The position numbers were made by a program, and so were the translations under genes. DNA of 64,000 bases from Paludibacter sp. (GTDB lineage: Bacteria > Bacteroidota > Bacteroidia > Bacteroidales > Paludibacteraceae), in contig JAQTTH010000008.1 in the NCBI GenBank assembly GCA_028710895.1, positions 124,001 through 188,000 of the forward strand, given 5' to 3'. Every line of letters begins with the position of its first letter. Within the stretch, counting starts at the first letter, position 1. Shown piece by piece: positions 57,052 to 64,000 of this stretch. The notes beneath the pieces were generated by a model. That model was not told where the DNA came from, ran no database searches, and saw only the letters and a program-made list of their open reading frames with translations.

Positions 57052-58857
57052 TTACAGATTCCCACTATTAGCTAAATTCAACGAAATCACACGATCGGCC
57101 AAAACGGAATTATAATACTTAAAGTCTGATTGAAAGAGTTTATAGTTATAATTGGTTACAACATCCTTGATAAAATCATTCGGTGGCGTAAAACCTCTTT
57201 TCTCAGCATGAAGAATATAATCAGGAACAATTCCTTCAAGCACTTCTTTCAACAAGGATTTATGGTTATTCTTTTTATATTTTATGCTATTCGGAAGTGA
57301 AGATACAAATTCAACCAATTTATAATCGAGAAGTGGTGAACGAATTTCCAATGAATTACCCATACCCAACCTATCTGAAAGATAGAGATAAACCATAGTC
57401 ATCGTATTGTCGAAGTTGAATTCATAAATCAAATCAATTTCTTTGCCTGGTTTTGAATTTCCAAAATCGAGATGCAAATTTAAATCGCCAAATTTGAATA
57501 ACTCATTTTTATATTCAAACTGAGCTTTGGCTTCAAAATCGAGATAATCCTGATATTGCCAAAATCCAATTGAACTGTCTGCAACCTTCAAGGGGTATCC
57601 TGCGTATAAAACATATTTCAAATTCTTCAGCATGAACTGAACGTACTTTATTTTCTTGTCAATTCCTTTCCAGGGAAATAAAGCCTGATGTTGCCTTTGA
57701 ATCGCTAACGATTCTGCAAGTTTATTCCAGTATCCGTAACCATAAAACAATTCATCACCACCCATTCCTCCTAACAAGACTTTGAATCCAAGAGTCTTCA
57801 CTTTCTTGTACAAAGCCCATTGTGCAATAGCAGCACTATCTGTTACCGGCTCATCAATAAATTGAGTTAGTTCATCGAAGCTGTTGTTGTAGTCCGATTC
57901 ATCCAATTCAACTTCGTGGTAAATAAATCCTTTCTCTTTTGCAAATCGCCTCGCCACTTCGCGCTCATCACAATCATATTGTCCTTTGTAACCAGCAGTA
58001 ATCGTATGAACCTCGCGTCCACTCTCTTTTGCTAATGCAGCAATTGCACTTGAATCCACTCCCCCACTTAGCATTACAGCAACAGGTACATCGCTTCGGA
58101 GACAAAGGTCAACTGATTCGCGCATCAAACGTAAAACTTCTTTCTTTGCATCCTCATACGTTCCTGTGAAATTATCAGCAAGATCTCTTTTCCAGTAAGT
58201 ATATTGCAACAATCCCTTATCATCCACTAATATGTATTGACCGGGTTCAACGCGTTTGATTTGCTTTATGTAGGTGTCCTTTTTATTCAGAGGAGTTGTA
58301 TACCTGATTGGTTCAGCTAATTGTTCCAGGTTTATTTGTGGCCTGTCAATATAATATTTCAAAATAGCCTTTAGCTCGGAACTAAACACAACAGCACCCG
58401 GAATCTCAGCATAATAAAGTGGTTTCTCGCCAATCCGATCACGGGCAGCAAAAAACTGTTTTTTCTTACGATCCCATAAGCAAAAAACAAACATGCCACG
58501 CAAATATTCCAGGCATTTCAAACCATATTCTTCGTATAAATGCAATATCGTTTCGGAGTCACTATCAGAATTAAACACATGTCCTTTTGCAATTAATTCC
58601 TGTTTAATTTCAATGTAATTATAAATCTCTCCGTTACAGATAATAACCAAGGATTTATCTTCGTTAAAAAGCGGTTGTTTGCCCTTTTCCAATCCAATGA
58701 TAGATAAGCGTACCTGTGCCATCCCACAATGATCATCATTCCACACTCCTCTGTCATCCGGACCCCGATAATGCATTTCATCGTTCATGGCAGCAAGCTT
58801 TATTTTGTCTGCATCCGTTATCGAATCATATCTATAAATTGAAGATATTCCACACAT
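57052..58857 (-). CDS. asnB: Asparagine synthase (glutamine-hydrolysing), polysaccharide-type
   Basis: 601 residues. N-terminal class II glutaminase with nucleophile Cys2 (MCGISSIYRY), HYRGPDD and IICNGEIYNYIEI. C-terminal ATP-pyrophosphatase domain with SGGVDSS (about 263-269) and GGMGGDELFYGYGYWN. The enzyme class converts aspartate to asparagine. In capsule and O-antigen clusters its homologues often amidate uronic acids, which I consider more likely here given the neighbours. Family certain, substrate inferred. Confidence 0.88.
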   Translation of the reverse strand: MCGISSIYRYDSITDADKIKLAAMNDEMHYRGPDDRGVWNDDHCGMAQVRLSIIGLEKGKQPLFNEDKSLVIICNGEIYNYIEIKQELIAKGHVFNSDSDSETILHLYEEYGLKCLEYLRGMFVFCLWDRKKKQFFAARDRIGEKPLYYAEIPGAVVFSSELKAILKYYIDRPQINLEQLAEPIRYTTPLNKKDTYIKQIKRVEPGQYILVDDKGLLQYTYWKRDLADNFTGTYEDAKKEVLRLMRESVDLCLRSDVPVAVMLSGGVDSSAIAALAKESGREVHTITAGYKGQYDCDEREVARRFAKEKGFIYHEVELDESDYNNSFDELTQFIDEPVTDSAAIAQWALYKKVKTLGFKVLLGGMGGDELFYGYGYWNKLAESLAIQRQHQALFPWKGIDKKIKYVQFMLKNLKYVLYAGYPLKVADSSIGFWQYQDYLDFEAKAQFEYKNELFKFGDLNLHLDFGNSKPGKEIDLIYEFNFDNTMTMVYLYLSDRLGMGNSLEIRSPLLDYKLVEFVSSLPNSIKYKKNNHKSLLKEVLEGIVPDYILHAEKRGFTPPNDFIKDVVTNYNYKLFQSDFKYYNSVLADRVISLNLANSGNL

Positions 58858-58926
58858 AAGTTTAATTCATAATTAAAAATTCATAATTCACCTACTACTT
58901 CAAACTACCAACTATAAAACTACAAA

Positions 58927-60084
58927 CTACCGATTTTCAATCAGGTCCTTAATTACCTCATAAATGGAATCAGCATTTTGTTCTAATGAGAAGTTCCTTT
59001 CAACATACTCCTTAGCCCAAACTCCCATTTTTTTTAGCCGTTGCGGATTGTCAAGAAAAAATTTGAGTTTTTCAATCAATTCATCAACATCATTCAGGGT
59101 ATATAATAATCCATTTTGTCCGTCAATAACCAGCTCTTCGTTAGCACCCGATTTACTGGCAATAACAGGCAAACCCCGAAGCATATATTCAATTGTTACT
59201 CGTCCAAATGCCTCATCACGGGCACAAACCAAACCAATGTTCATATCAGCCAGAATTGACTGAACATTTGATTGATGACCGTGAATAATGACATCGTCCT
59301 GTATATGGTTTGCACTTATGTAATGTTCAACAACTCGTAAATACTCCTTATTATTGCCCCCGACAAGATGAAGTCTTATGTTGGTTATTCCCTCAGCTTT
59401 TAAACCGGCTATTGCTTTAAGGGCATCCATTTGATTTTTTTGTTCAGTAATAATCCCAACTACGGCTACTTCCAGTATTCCCTTAAACTCATTTCGGGGA
59501 TTAATTTCGGGATCTTGTAATGACAATCCATTATAAATCCTTGCGACTTTGTTTTCCGGTAAAAATCCGCTATAGGATTTTGACAAAAAATCAGATATAA
59601 CTATATATTTATCAGCTCCTTTATCAAATATCTTTTTCACAAAAAAATCCGGTAGTGAATATTGAAAATTATAGGCTTGCAATGTCTCCCGTATATGCCA
59701 TATATGTGGACAATCAAATTGACGACTCAACAGAAAGCCCATATTTATTGTAACCGAATTGCTATAAACCAAGTCAATTTCCTCTTTTTCTATGAGTTTA
59801 TTTATTTTTGAAAAACGGGACAAATTGCGAATTTGCTTTCTGTAATTCAGTAGTTTTTGAAAAACACCTTTATCAGCATTCACCCACCAATAAAAATGTG
59901 AAACATAGTATTTGATATTATTTTGATCCAAAAAATCACATATTTCACCACGCTGAGATAATAAAACAACCGGTCGTATGTTGTATTTTCTCCGCAATTC
60001 CACAAGCAGTTGACACATCGACTGATTGGCTCCGTACATACGGGGATAATGGGTAATAAAGAGTATAGAATATTTTTTTCTCAT
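58927..60084 (-). CDS. GT4-family glycosyltransferase
   Basis: 385 residues from the ATG at 60084 (preceded in frame by a TTG). It has ILFITHYPRMYGANQSMCQLLVELR, HIWHIRETLQAYNFQ, ARIYNGLS, and the donor site VCARDEAFGRVTIEYMLRGLPVIAS (about 280-304) with E-x7-E-like spacing. The group is often linked to WcaL/WbaZ-type transfer of mannose or similar sugars. The 69-base gap to asnB contains short direct repeats with AATTCATAATT. Specificity unknown. Confidence 0.87.
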   Translation of the reverse strand: MRKKYSILFITHYPRMYGANQSMCQLLVELRRKYNIRPVVLLSQRGEICDFLDQNNIKYYVSHFYWWVNADKGVFQKLLNYRKQIRNLSRFSKINKLIEKEEIDLVYSNSVTINMGFLLSRQFDCPHIWHIRETLQAYNFQYSLPDFFVKKIFDKGADKYIVISDFLSKSYSGFLPENKVARIYNGLSLQDPEINPRNEFKGILEVAVVGIITEQKNQMDALKAIAGLKAEGITNIRLHLVGGNNKEYLRVVEHYISANHIQDDVIIHGHQSNVQSILADMNIGLVCARDEAFGRVTIEYMLRGLPVIASKSGANEELVIDGQNGLLYTLNDVDELIEKLKFFLDNPQRLKKMGVWAKEYVERNFSLEQNADSIYEVIKDLIENR

Positions 60085-60167
60085 CAATCTTTTTAAGAAG
60101 AAACAAATTGAACTTTTCGAAAAGTCATTCTACTAAATAAGTTAATCTAGACTATTCATTTCTACAA

Positions 60168-60992
60168 TTACTTTTTCAACGAAATAAAATCAATACGTCC
60201 TATTCGTGAAGCAATATCAGAAAAAGATGACCAATAAGAACCATAAATTATAGACGTTTTTGATAAACAGAATAAATCTACAACAGCATCTTGCATTCCA
60301 ACAACCGATTGTCTGCTAAACTCCTTTTTTTGCTTAATGATTCTTTTTCCAAATTTTGAGATTAGTTCATTTTCAACTTCAATATCATCAGTCGAAAGAA
60401 AAAAGTTGACATTTTCATCTTTTTCAATTGAAGAATTAATTGTATCAATAAATAGTTCAAGTGGACTATATATAATTGATTGCATGTTATCAGTACGCCG
60501 TATATGTAATCCAATCGTGTTACTCTCAAATTGCGATACAATATCACTCATTTTAGTCAAAATACTATTTATTGGTATAAACTGCTGAAATTCTAAATAA
60601 TTATCTCCAAACTCTTCACAGGTTTTAATATATATATTTTTGTATTTTCTTGCAATTGTTTCAATGTCAATTGAATCAGTCCACATCTGATCTAAATAAT
60701 CATGTTCTTTTATATAATAATCTATCCCAATAATCTTATTGATTAGAATTGTAACATACAACTTCAGATATTTCTTATATTTTGTAGACTTCAGATATTT
60801 AAATTTATATGATTTTTTTTTTATATTTAATCCATCAATCTTTTCAAATAGAAAATCAAACTCTGCATTTAAATCCTGATTCTGTGACCAAACACAAGTT
60901 ACCTCGCAATCTAATTTCTTTTGCAACCATAAAGCAGATGCAATTACTCTCATTCTGTTTGCTAATCCACCAAAGGGTTCAATAATTATCAT
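60168..60992 (-). CDS. Fucosyltransferase-like protein of the GT11/GT23/NodZ fold
   Basis: 274 residues from the ATG at 60992 (MIIIEPFGGLANRM); the ORF's earlier start is a TTG. The GGLANRMRVIASALWLQKKL opening and HIRRTDN (about 163-169) place it in the GDP-fucose-type GT-B superfamily, with a SYWSSFSDIASRIG pattern near the C-terminus. It is distant from the GT11 gene at 52458. Very AT-rich. Specificity unknown. Confidence 0.72.
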   Translation of the reverse strand: MIIIEPFGGLANRMRVIASALWLQKKLDCEVTCVWSQNQDLNAEFDFLFEKIDGLNIKKKSYKFKYLKSTKYKKYLKLYVTILINKIIGIDYYIKEHDYLDQMWTDSIDIETIARKYKNIYIKTCEEFGDNYLEFQQFIPINSILTKMSDIVSQFESNTIGLHIRRTDNMQSIIYSPLELFIDTINSSIEKDENVNFFLSTDDIEVENELISKFGKRIIKQKKEFSRQSVVGMQDAVVDLFCLSKTSIIYGSYWSSFSDIASRIGRIDFISLKK

Positions 60993-61042
60993 AAAATAAC
61001 ATTTCAATTGTTATGTAAATTATCTTTTTTTCAGAACAGCAT

Positions 61043-61984
61043 CTAATTGTGAAATAAATATTTGAAATTCTTCAAAAAACGCTTAAAATTAACCGAATAA
61101 TAAAAGTGTTCAAAAATATATCTTAGAACTCTTATTTTTTTTACATGGTTGCTCATAAGGGTGGAAATATGCCATTGTAGAATCCTCAGAAAGTTATTTT
61201 TTAAAGAATCAGTTCCGTTCACAAAATACAACTCCTTAGCTACAGCAAGCCCATTTTCGCTTTGATACATTAATGTCTGCTTTGAATGAGTGCCACCTAG
61301 ATGCTCTCTATAAATTCCGCCTTCAAAGGAGAATATATAGCCTTTACCATTTTGGAGAATATGATATATAATATGTATATCTCGATAATGCTTATACTTA
61401 CTAGCCAAAGTTATATCCAAACATTCATTTCTAAGAACCATTGTCAATGGTTGCGTTACCCAATCATTCAAAAATTGATTTACATCAATAGTTACTCCAT
61501 TTAATTTTTCATTGTCAAATAAAAAACCACAACCATCATCTCTGTATTTGTTCGATTCTTCATCTAAAATCTTATATCTATGAAAACATATACTATATTC
61601 TTCATTTGCTTCCAAAAAATCGACTTGCTTTTGCAATTTATATGGATCTGTCCAATAATCATCACCTTCACAAAAAGCAATATACTTCCCTTTACATGCA
61701 TTTAATATTGCCAATTGATTTGCCATTGCACCCAAATTACTGTCATTTAACAATAATTTGAATTTCTCTGGATGTACTGAAGTATACCGCAAAATTATTT
61801 CACGTGAGTTATCTGCGGAGCAATCTTCTCCTAAAACAATTACAAAGTCAAAATTAGTTTTCTGCATCAAAACACCTTCAATTGCTTGTTCAATAAATTT
61901 TTCATGATTATATACCATCATAAAAACAGAAACCATAGGTGTATTTGATTCAATCATATCTAAATATTGACATAGTGAATTCAT
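61043..61984 (-). CDS. GT2-family glycosyltransferase
   Basis: 313 residues. An alternative ATG at 61957 would shorten the overlap with the upstream gene from 35 to 8 bases and would start just before the GT-A domain (MVSVFMMVYNHEKFIEQAIEGVL). Features: VLGEDCSADNSREIILRY, EGDDYWTDPYKLQKQVDFL (DxD as GDD), CFHRYKIL. This EGDDYWTDP subgroup is common in O-antigen clusters. Donor and acceptor unknown. AT-rich. Confidence 0.86.
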   Translation of the reverse strand: MNSLCQYLDMIESNTPMVSVFMMVYNHEKFIEQAIEGVLMQKTNFDFVIVLGEDCSADNSREIILRYTSVHPEKFKLLLNDSNLGAMANQLAILNACKGKYIAFCEGDDYWTDPYKLQKQVDFLEANEEYSICFHRYKILDEESNKYRDDGCGFLFDNEKLNGVTIDVNQFLNDWVTQPLTMVLRNECLDITLASKYKHYRDIHIIYHILQNGKGYIFSFEGGIYREHLGGTHSKQTLMYQSENGLAVAKELYFVNGTDSLKNNFLRILQWHISTLMSNHVKKIRVLRYIFEHFYYSVNFKRFLKNFKYLFHN

Positions 61985-62423
61985 TTTCTACTTTTGACAC
62001 AATTTCAAATCCACACTTTTCATAAGACTTAATAGCTGAAATATTAAACTTATTGACTTTTAGATAAACTTCATTTAGCCTTAATATGTCAAATCCGTAA
62101 TCAAGAATTAATTTTGTAGCTTTTGTCCCAATTCCAAGACCCAGATATTTCTTTACTCCAATAAAAATGTGTAATTGAGCCCTTGTTCCAATAATATCAG
62201 TCAATTGAACATTACCAACATATTCCATTTTATCACCAATGCAAATAGCAAATCTTTTTTCATTTTGTCTTTTTAAGACATTTCTAATCCACTCCTGCTC
62301 AATCTCTAAGGTGATTTCTTTATTTGGTTTATTTCCTGTATATATCCAAATTTCATTATCATTTCTCCATCTATATGACAATAATGCATCGGATACTTCC
62401 AATGGTCTAATTATAACATTCAT
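61950..62423 (-). CDS. GNAT-family N-acetyltransferase
   Basis: 157 residues, a complete Acetyltransf_3 domain: IRPLEVSDALLSYRWRNDNEIW, IFIGVKKYLGLGIGTKATKLILDYGFDIL (acetyl-CoA loop GLGIGT) and LNEVYLKVNKFNISAIKSYEKCGF. It resembles the enzymes that N-acetylate amino sugars (FdtC/PseH-like). Directly downstream of an aminotransferase-like gene with a four-base overlap, so amination then acetylation of a nucleotide sugar is a plausible pathway. Confidence 0.84.
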   Translation of the reverse strand: MNVIIRPLEVSDALLSYRWRNDNEIWIYTGNKPNKEITLEIEQEWIRNVLKRQNEKRFAICIGDKMEYVGNVQLTDIIGTRAQLHIFIGVKKYLGLGIGTKATKLILDYGFDILRLNEVYLKVNKFNISAIKSYEKCGFEIVSKVENEFTMSIFRYD

Positions 62424-63364
62424 AATAATATCAAATCAATAATGAGTTTAATACTATCAAAATCAAAACGTTGATCTAGTGGTAAAGGAACAATACTATT
62501 TGTAAAGAAATACTCAATTTGATTTTCATCACACCACTGCAGTATATTTGGCCAATATGTTGCTATATAAATTTTATTGTCAATTAACTTTTGTCTTAAA
62601 TCAAATCTATCTGTCAAATACGGATAAACCATAGGAACAGAATCGTTACTCAACTGAAAATTCAATTGATTAACATCAGATAAATTACTATGAAGAAGAT
62701 TAAAATTTTCAATTCTCTTTTCCCTAACAAACTCATAATCAATATTACATAGCAATGATTTTGTGAGTTTCGACATATACTTAATTGGTTGTTGACTTAA
62801 ATTTGAATCATTCTTTCTAAAATCATCAAAACCTTTGCTTGCTCCTAAATCAATTCTCTTTAACAAGTGAGAAAACCTCTCAAATGATTTATCAACCTCA
62901 AATTCATCCTCCAAAACTGCTGTAGTGTATAAGTATGCTCCATCTGGAACTCCAAAAAATTTACGTGCAGAATAAAACGTATCAATACCATCAATTGGAT
63001 TTGAAAAGAATGCTTGCGAATTATCAATTATCAGATTCTTTATTGTTGAAGATAGTTCTATTACCTTTGCAGATTTAATTCCAAAGTAGTTTGTATATAA
63101 CAATGCTTCATCATTTTCCAACTTTGCATTTAAAACTGGATCTAGCTGTTTATCAATTGAATAAAATTCATATAATATTCCAAGTTTGTTTATTGGTTCT
63201 AAAATAACATCGCATGTGAAATAGGGTATATATATTTTTTTATAACCTCGAGCACGCAAAATGTATTCTAGGCAATTTCTACCAGAATTCAATTTAATAG
63301 CATTAAAATGATATTCGTTACCTGTTCTTAGTTCTAGTTCAAAGTAACCACCAATTTCATTCAT
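62420..63364 (-). CDS. PLP-dependent aminotransferase-like protein, reduced DegT/DnrJ type
   Basis: 314 residues, shorter than the usual 360-400 of DegT sugar aminotransferases. Family traces: NSGRNCLEYILRARGYKKIYIPYFTC (substrate-binding start), IIDNSQAF (Asp-x-x-Gln contacts to PLP) and SARKFFGVPDGAYLY (about 132-146) with Lys in the Schiff-base position. Other family landmarks are weak, so it could be a diverged enzyme or a non-catalytic relative. It overlaps its upstream neighbour (WbqC) and downstream neighbour (GNAT) by four bases each. Fits a module making an acylated amino sugar. Confidence 0.68.
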   Translation of the reverse strand: MNEIGGYFELELRTGNEYHFNAIKLNSGRNCLEYILRARGYKKIYIPYFTCDVILEPINKLGILYEFYSIDKQLDPVLNAKLENDEALLYTNYFGIKSAKVIELSSTIKNLIIDNSQAFFSNPIDGIDTFYSARKFFGVPDGAYLYTTAVLEDEFEVDKSFERFSHLLKRIDLGASKGFDDFRKNDSNLSQQPIKYMSKLTKSLLCNIDYEFVREKRIENFNLLHSNLSDVNQLNFQLSNDSVPMVYPYLTDRFDLRQKLIDNKIYIATYWPNILQWCDENQIEYFFTNSIVPLPLDQRFDFDSIKLIIDLILL

Positions 63365-64000
63365 ATTAGTTCATAATTATCCAACATTATGTTTATTTCT
63401 TCAATTGAATTAAACATTAGCACATCAATAATTGAAAGACCTGATTCAAATTGATCCCTTTTTTGGTCATATTGTAAAAGATTAATTTTATGAAATTTCA
63501 AATCAATATTTGCCAAATCATATTTATCTTTATCAAAAAAGCTCCCCCCCCCCAATGGATTCCAATATTCAGATACGTCAGTCATTGCCTTGCAGATATT
63601 TAATGCCCACTCATCTGGGGCTCTAGGTGGTTCAATTTCCAAGTTCATTTGACTAAAAATCGGTAGCTCCTTTTTAAAACCCAAGTATTGACATATCAAT
63701 TCAAGTGAATGCTTATTTAGAGATACAATTGTATTGAAATTTTCTGAGAACAGCTCATCAATTAAATTCTTTACTTTAAAATAGTTTGGAGCAATCTTCT
63801 TATAAGGATGTATCTGTGATAAAATTTTTAATTTCCAGTTTTGATTATCATCTATACGTATATCTTTAATAAGTGTACTTTGATTATGTTTTAACAATGG
63901 TATCTGAATATATAACCAACCTTCACTTTGCTTTAAAACACGGTTTCTTTCTATCCATCCATGTCTAATGAACTGAACTGAATCAAATAAGACAAATGCA
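63361..64000 (-). CDS. WbqC-family protein, N-terminus beyond the window, with C10 tract
   Basis: 213 residues are visible and the frame stays open to the right edge (the first codons read AFVLFDSVQFIRHGWIER). WbqC features: QFIRHGWIERNRV, GWLYIQIPLLKH, ICQYLGFKK, ICKAMTDVSEYWNPLGGG and a closing FESGLSIIDVLMFN, nearly the whole usual length of about 230. WbqC proteins occur in O-antigen and capsule clusters next to aminotransferases and acetyltransferases and are thought to help modify sugars with acyl or amino-acid groups; the exact reaction is unclear. A run of ten C (63544-63553) encodes the GGG. A change of one base would truncate the protein. Confidence 0.82.
   Translation of the reverse strand, partial: AFVLFDSVQFIRHGWIERNRVLKQSEGWLYIQIPLLKHNQSTLIKDIRIDDNQNWKLKILSQIHPYKKIAPNYFKVKNLIDELFSENFNTIVSLNKHSLELICQYLGFKKELPIFSQMNLEIEPPRAPDEWALNICKAMTDVSEYWNPLGGGSFFDKDKYDLANIDLKFHKINLLQYDQKRDQFESGLSIIDVLMFNSIEEINIMLDNYELI

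Overview
The window comes from a low-GC member of the Bacteroidetes, most likely order Bacteroidales and possibly Paludibacter-like. The evidence is two SusC/SusD pairs, type IX secretion (T9SS) C-terminal sorting domains, TAnnTTTG-type promoters with weak Shine-Dalgarno sequences, and GT11/WbqC/DUF354 polysaccharide genes. Genus placement is inference only. No tRNA, rRNA, transposase or CRISPR array was seen.

Region A (1-37,900) is a polysaccharide utilisation locus for rhamnogalacturonan-type pectin. On the minus strand lie a PL11 rhamnogalacturonan lyase (C-terminus cut by the window edge), a Tat-exported SGNH esterase, an AraC regulator and a large GH95-GH43 fusion. A divergent intergenic region (10,150-10,722) starts a plus-strand operon of seven genes: four-domain FAS1 lipoprotein, SusC, SusD, two more FAS1 lipoproteins, a second SusC and a second SusD. 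Three separately terminated plus-strand genes follow, all with T9SS sorting domains: a multidomain surface protein, a BspA-type leucine-rich-repeat protein and a second PL11 lyase. Both lyases carry long tails of autotransporter-type beta-strand repeats. The inferred scheme is that secreted lyases, esterase and glycosidase trim the pectin, surface lipoproteins bind the fragments, and the two SusCD pairs import them.

Region B (37,923-47,600) is a minus-strand surface-polysaccharide block: a DUF354-deacetylase fusion, a second DUF354 protein, a FemAB-like acyltransferase, a methyltransferase, two GT4 enzymes, a polytopic membrane protein and a GT2. Dispersed GC-rich palindromic repeats lie between and even inside these genes. 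A LuxR-type regulator (47,752-48,513) and a 1-kb non-coding region follow. That region holds a 42-bp tandem repeat with overlapping palindromes, next to a frameshifted fibronectin type III gene on the plus strand.

Region C (50,325 to the right edge) is a second minus-strand polysaccharide block: acyltransferase, DUF6625, GT11 fucosyltransferase, several glycosyltransferases, a beta-propeller-like protein, methyltransferase, asparagine synthase, GNAT, a PLP-aminotransferase-like protein and a WbqC-family protein that runs off the window. Its right end (about 60,100-64,000) is markedly AT-rich, which suggests transfer. There the WbqC gene carries a run of ten C, a candidate phase-variation tract.
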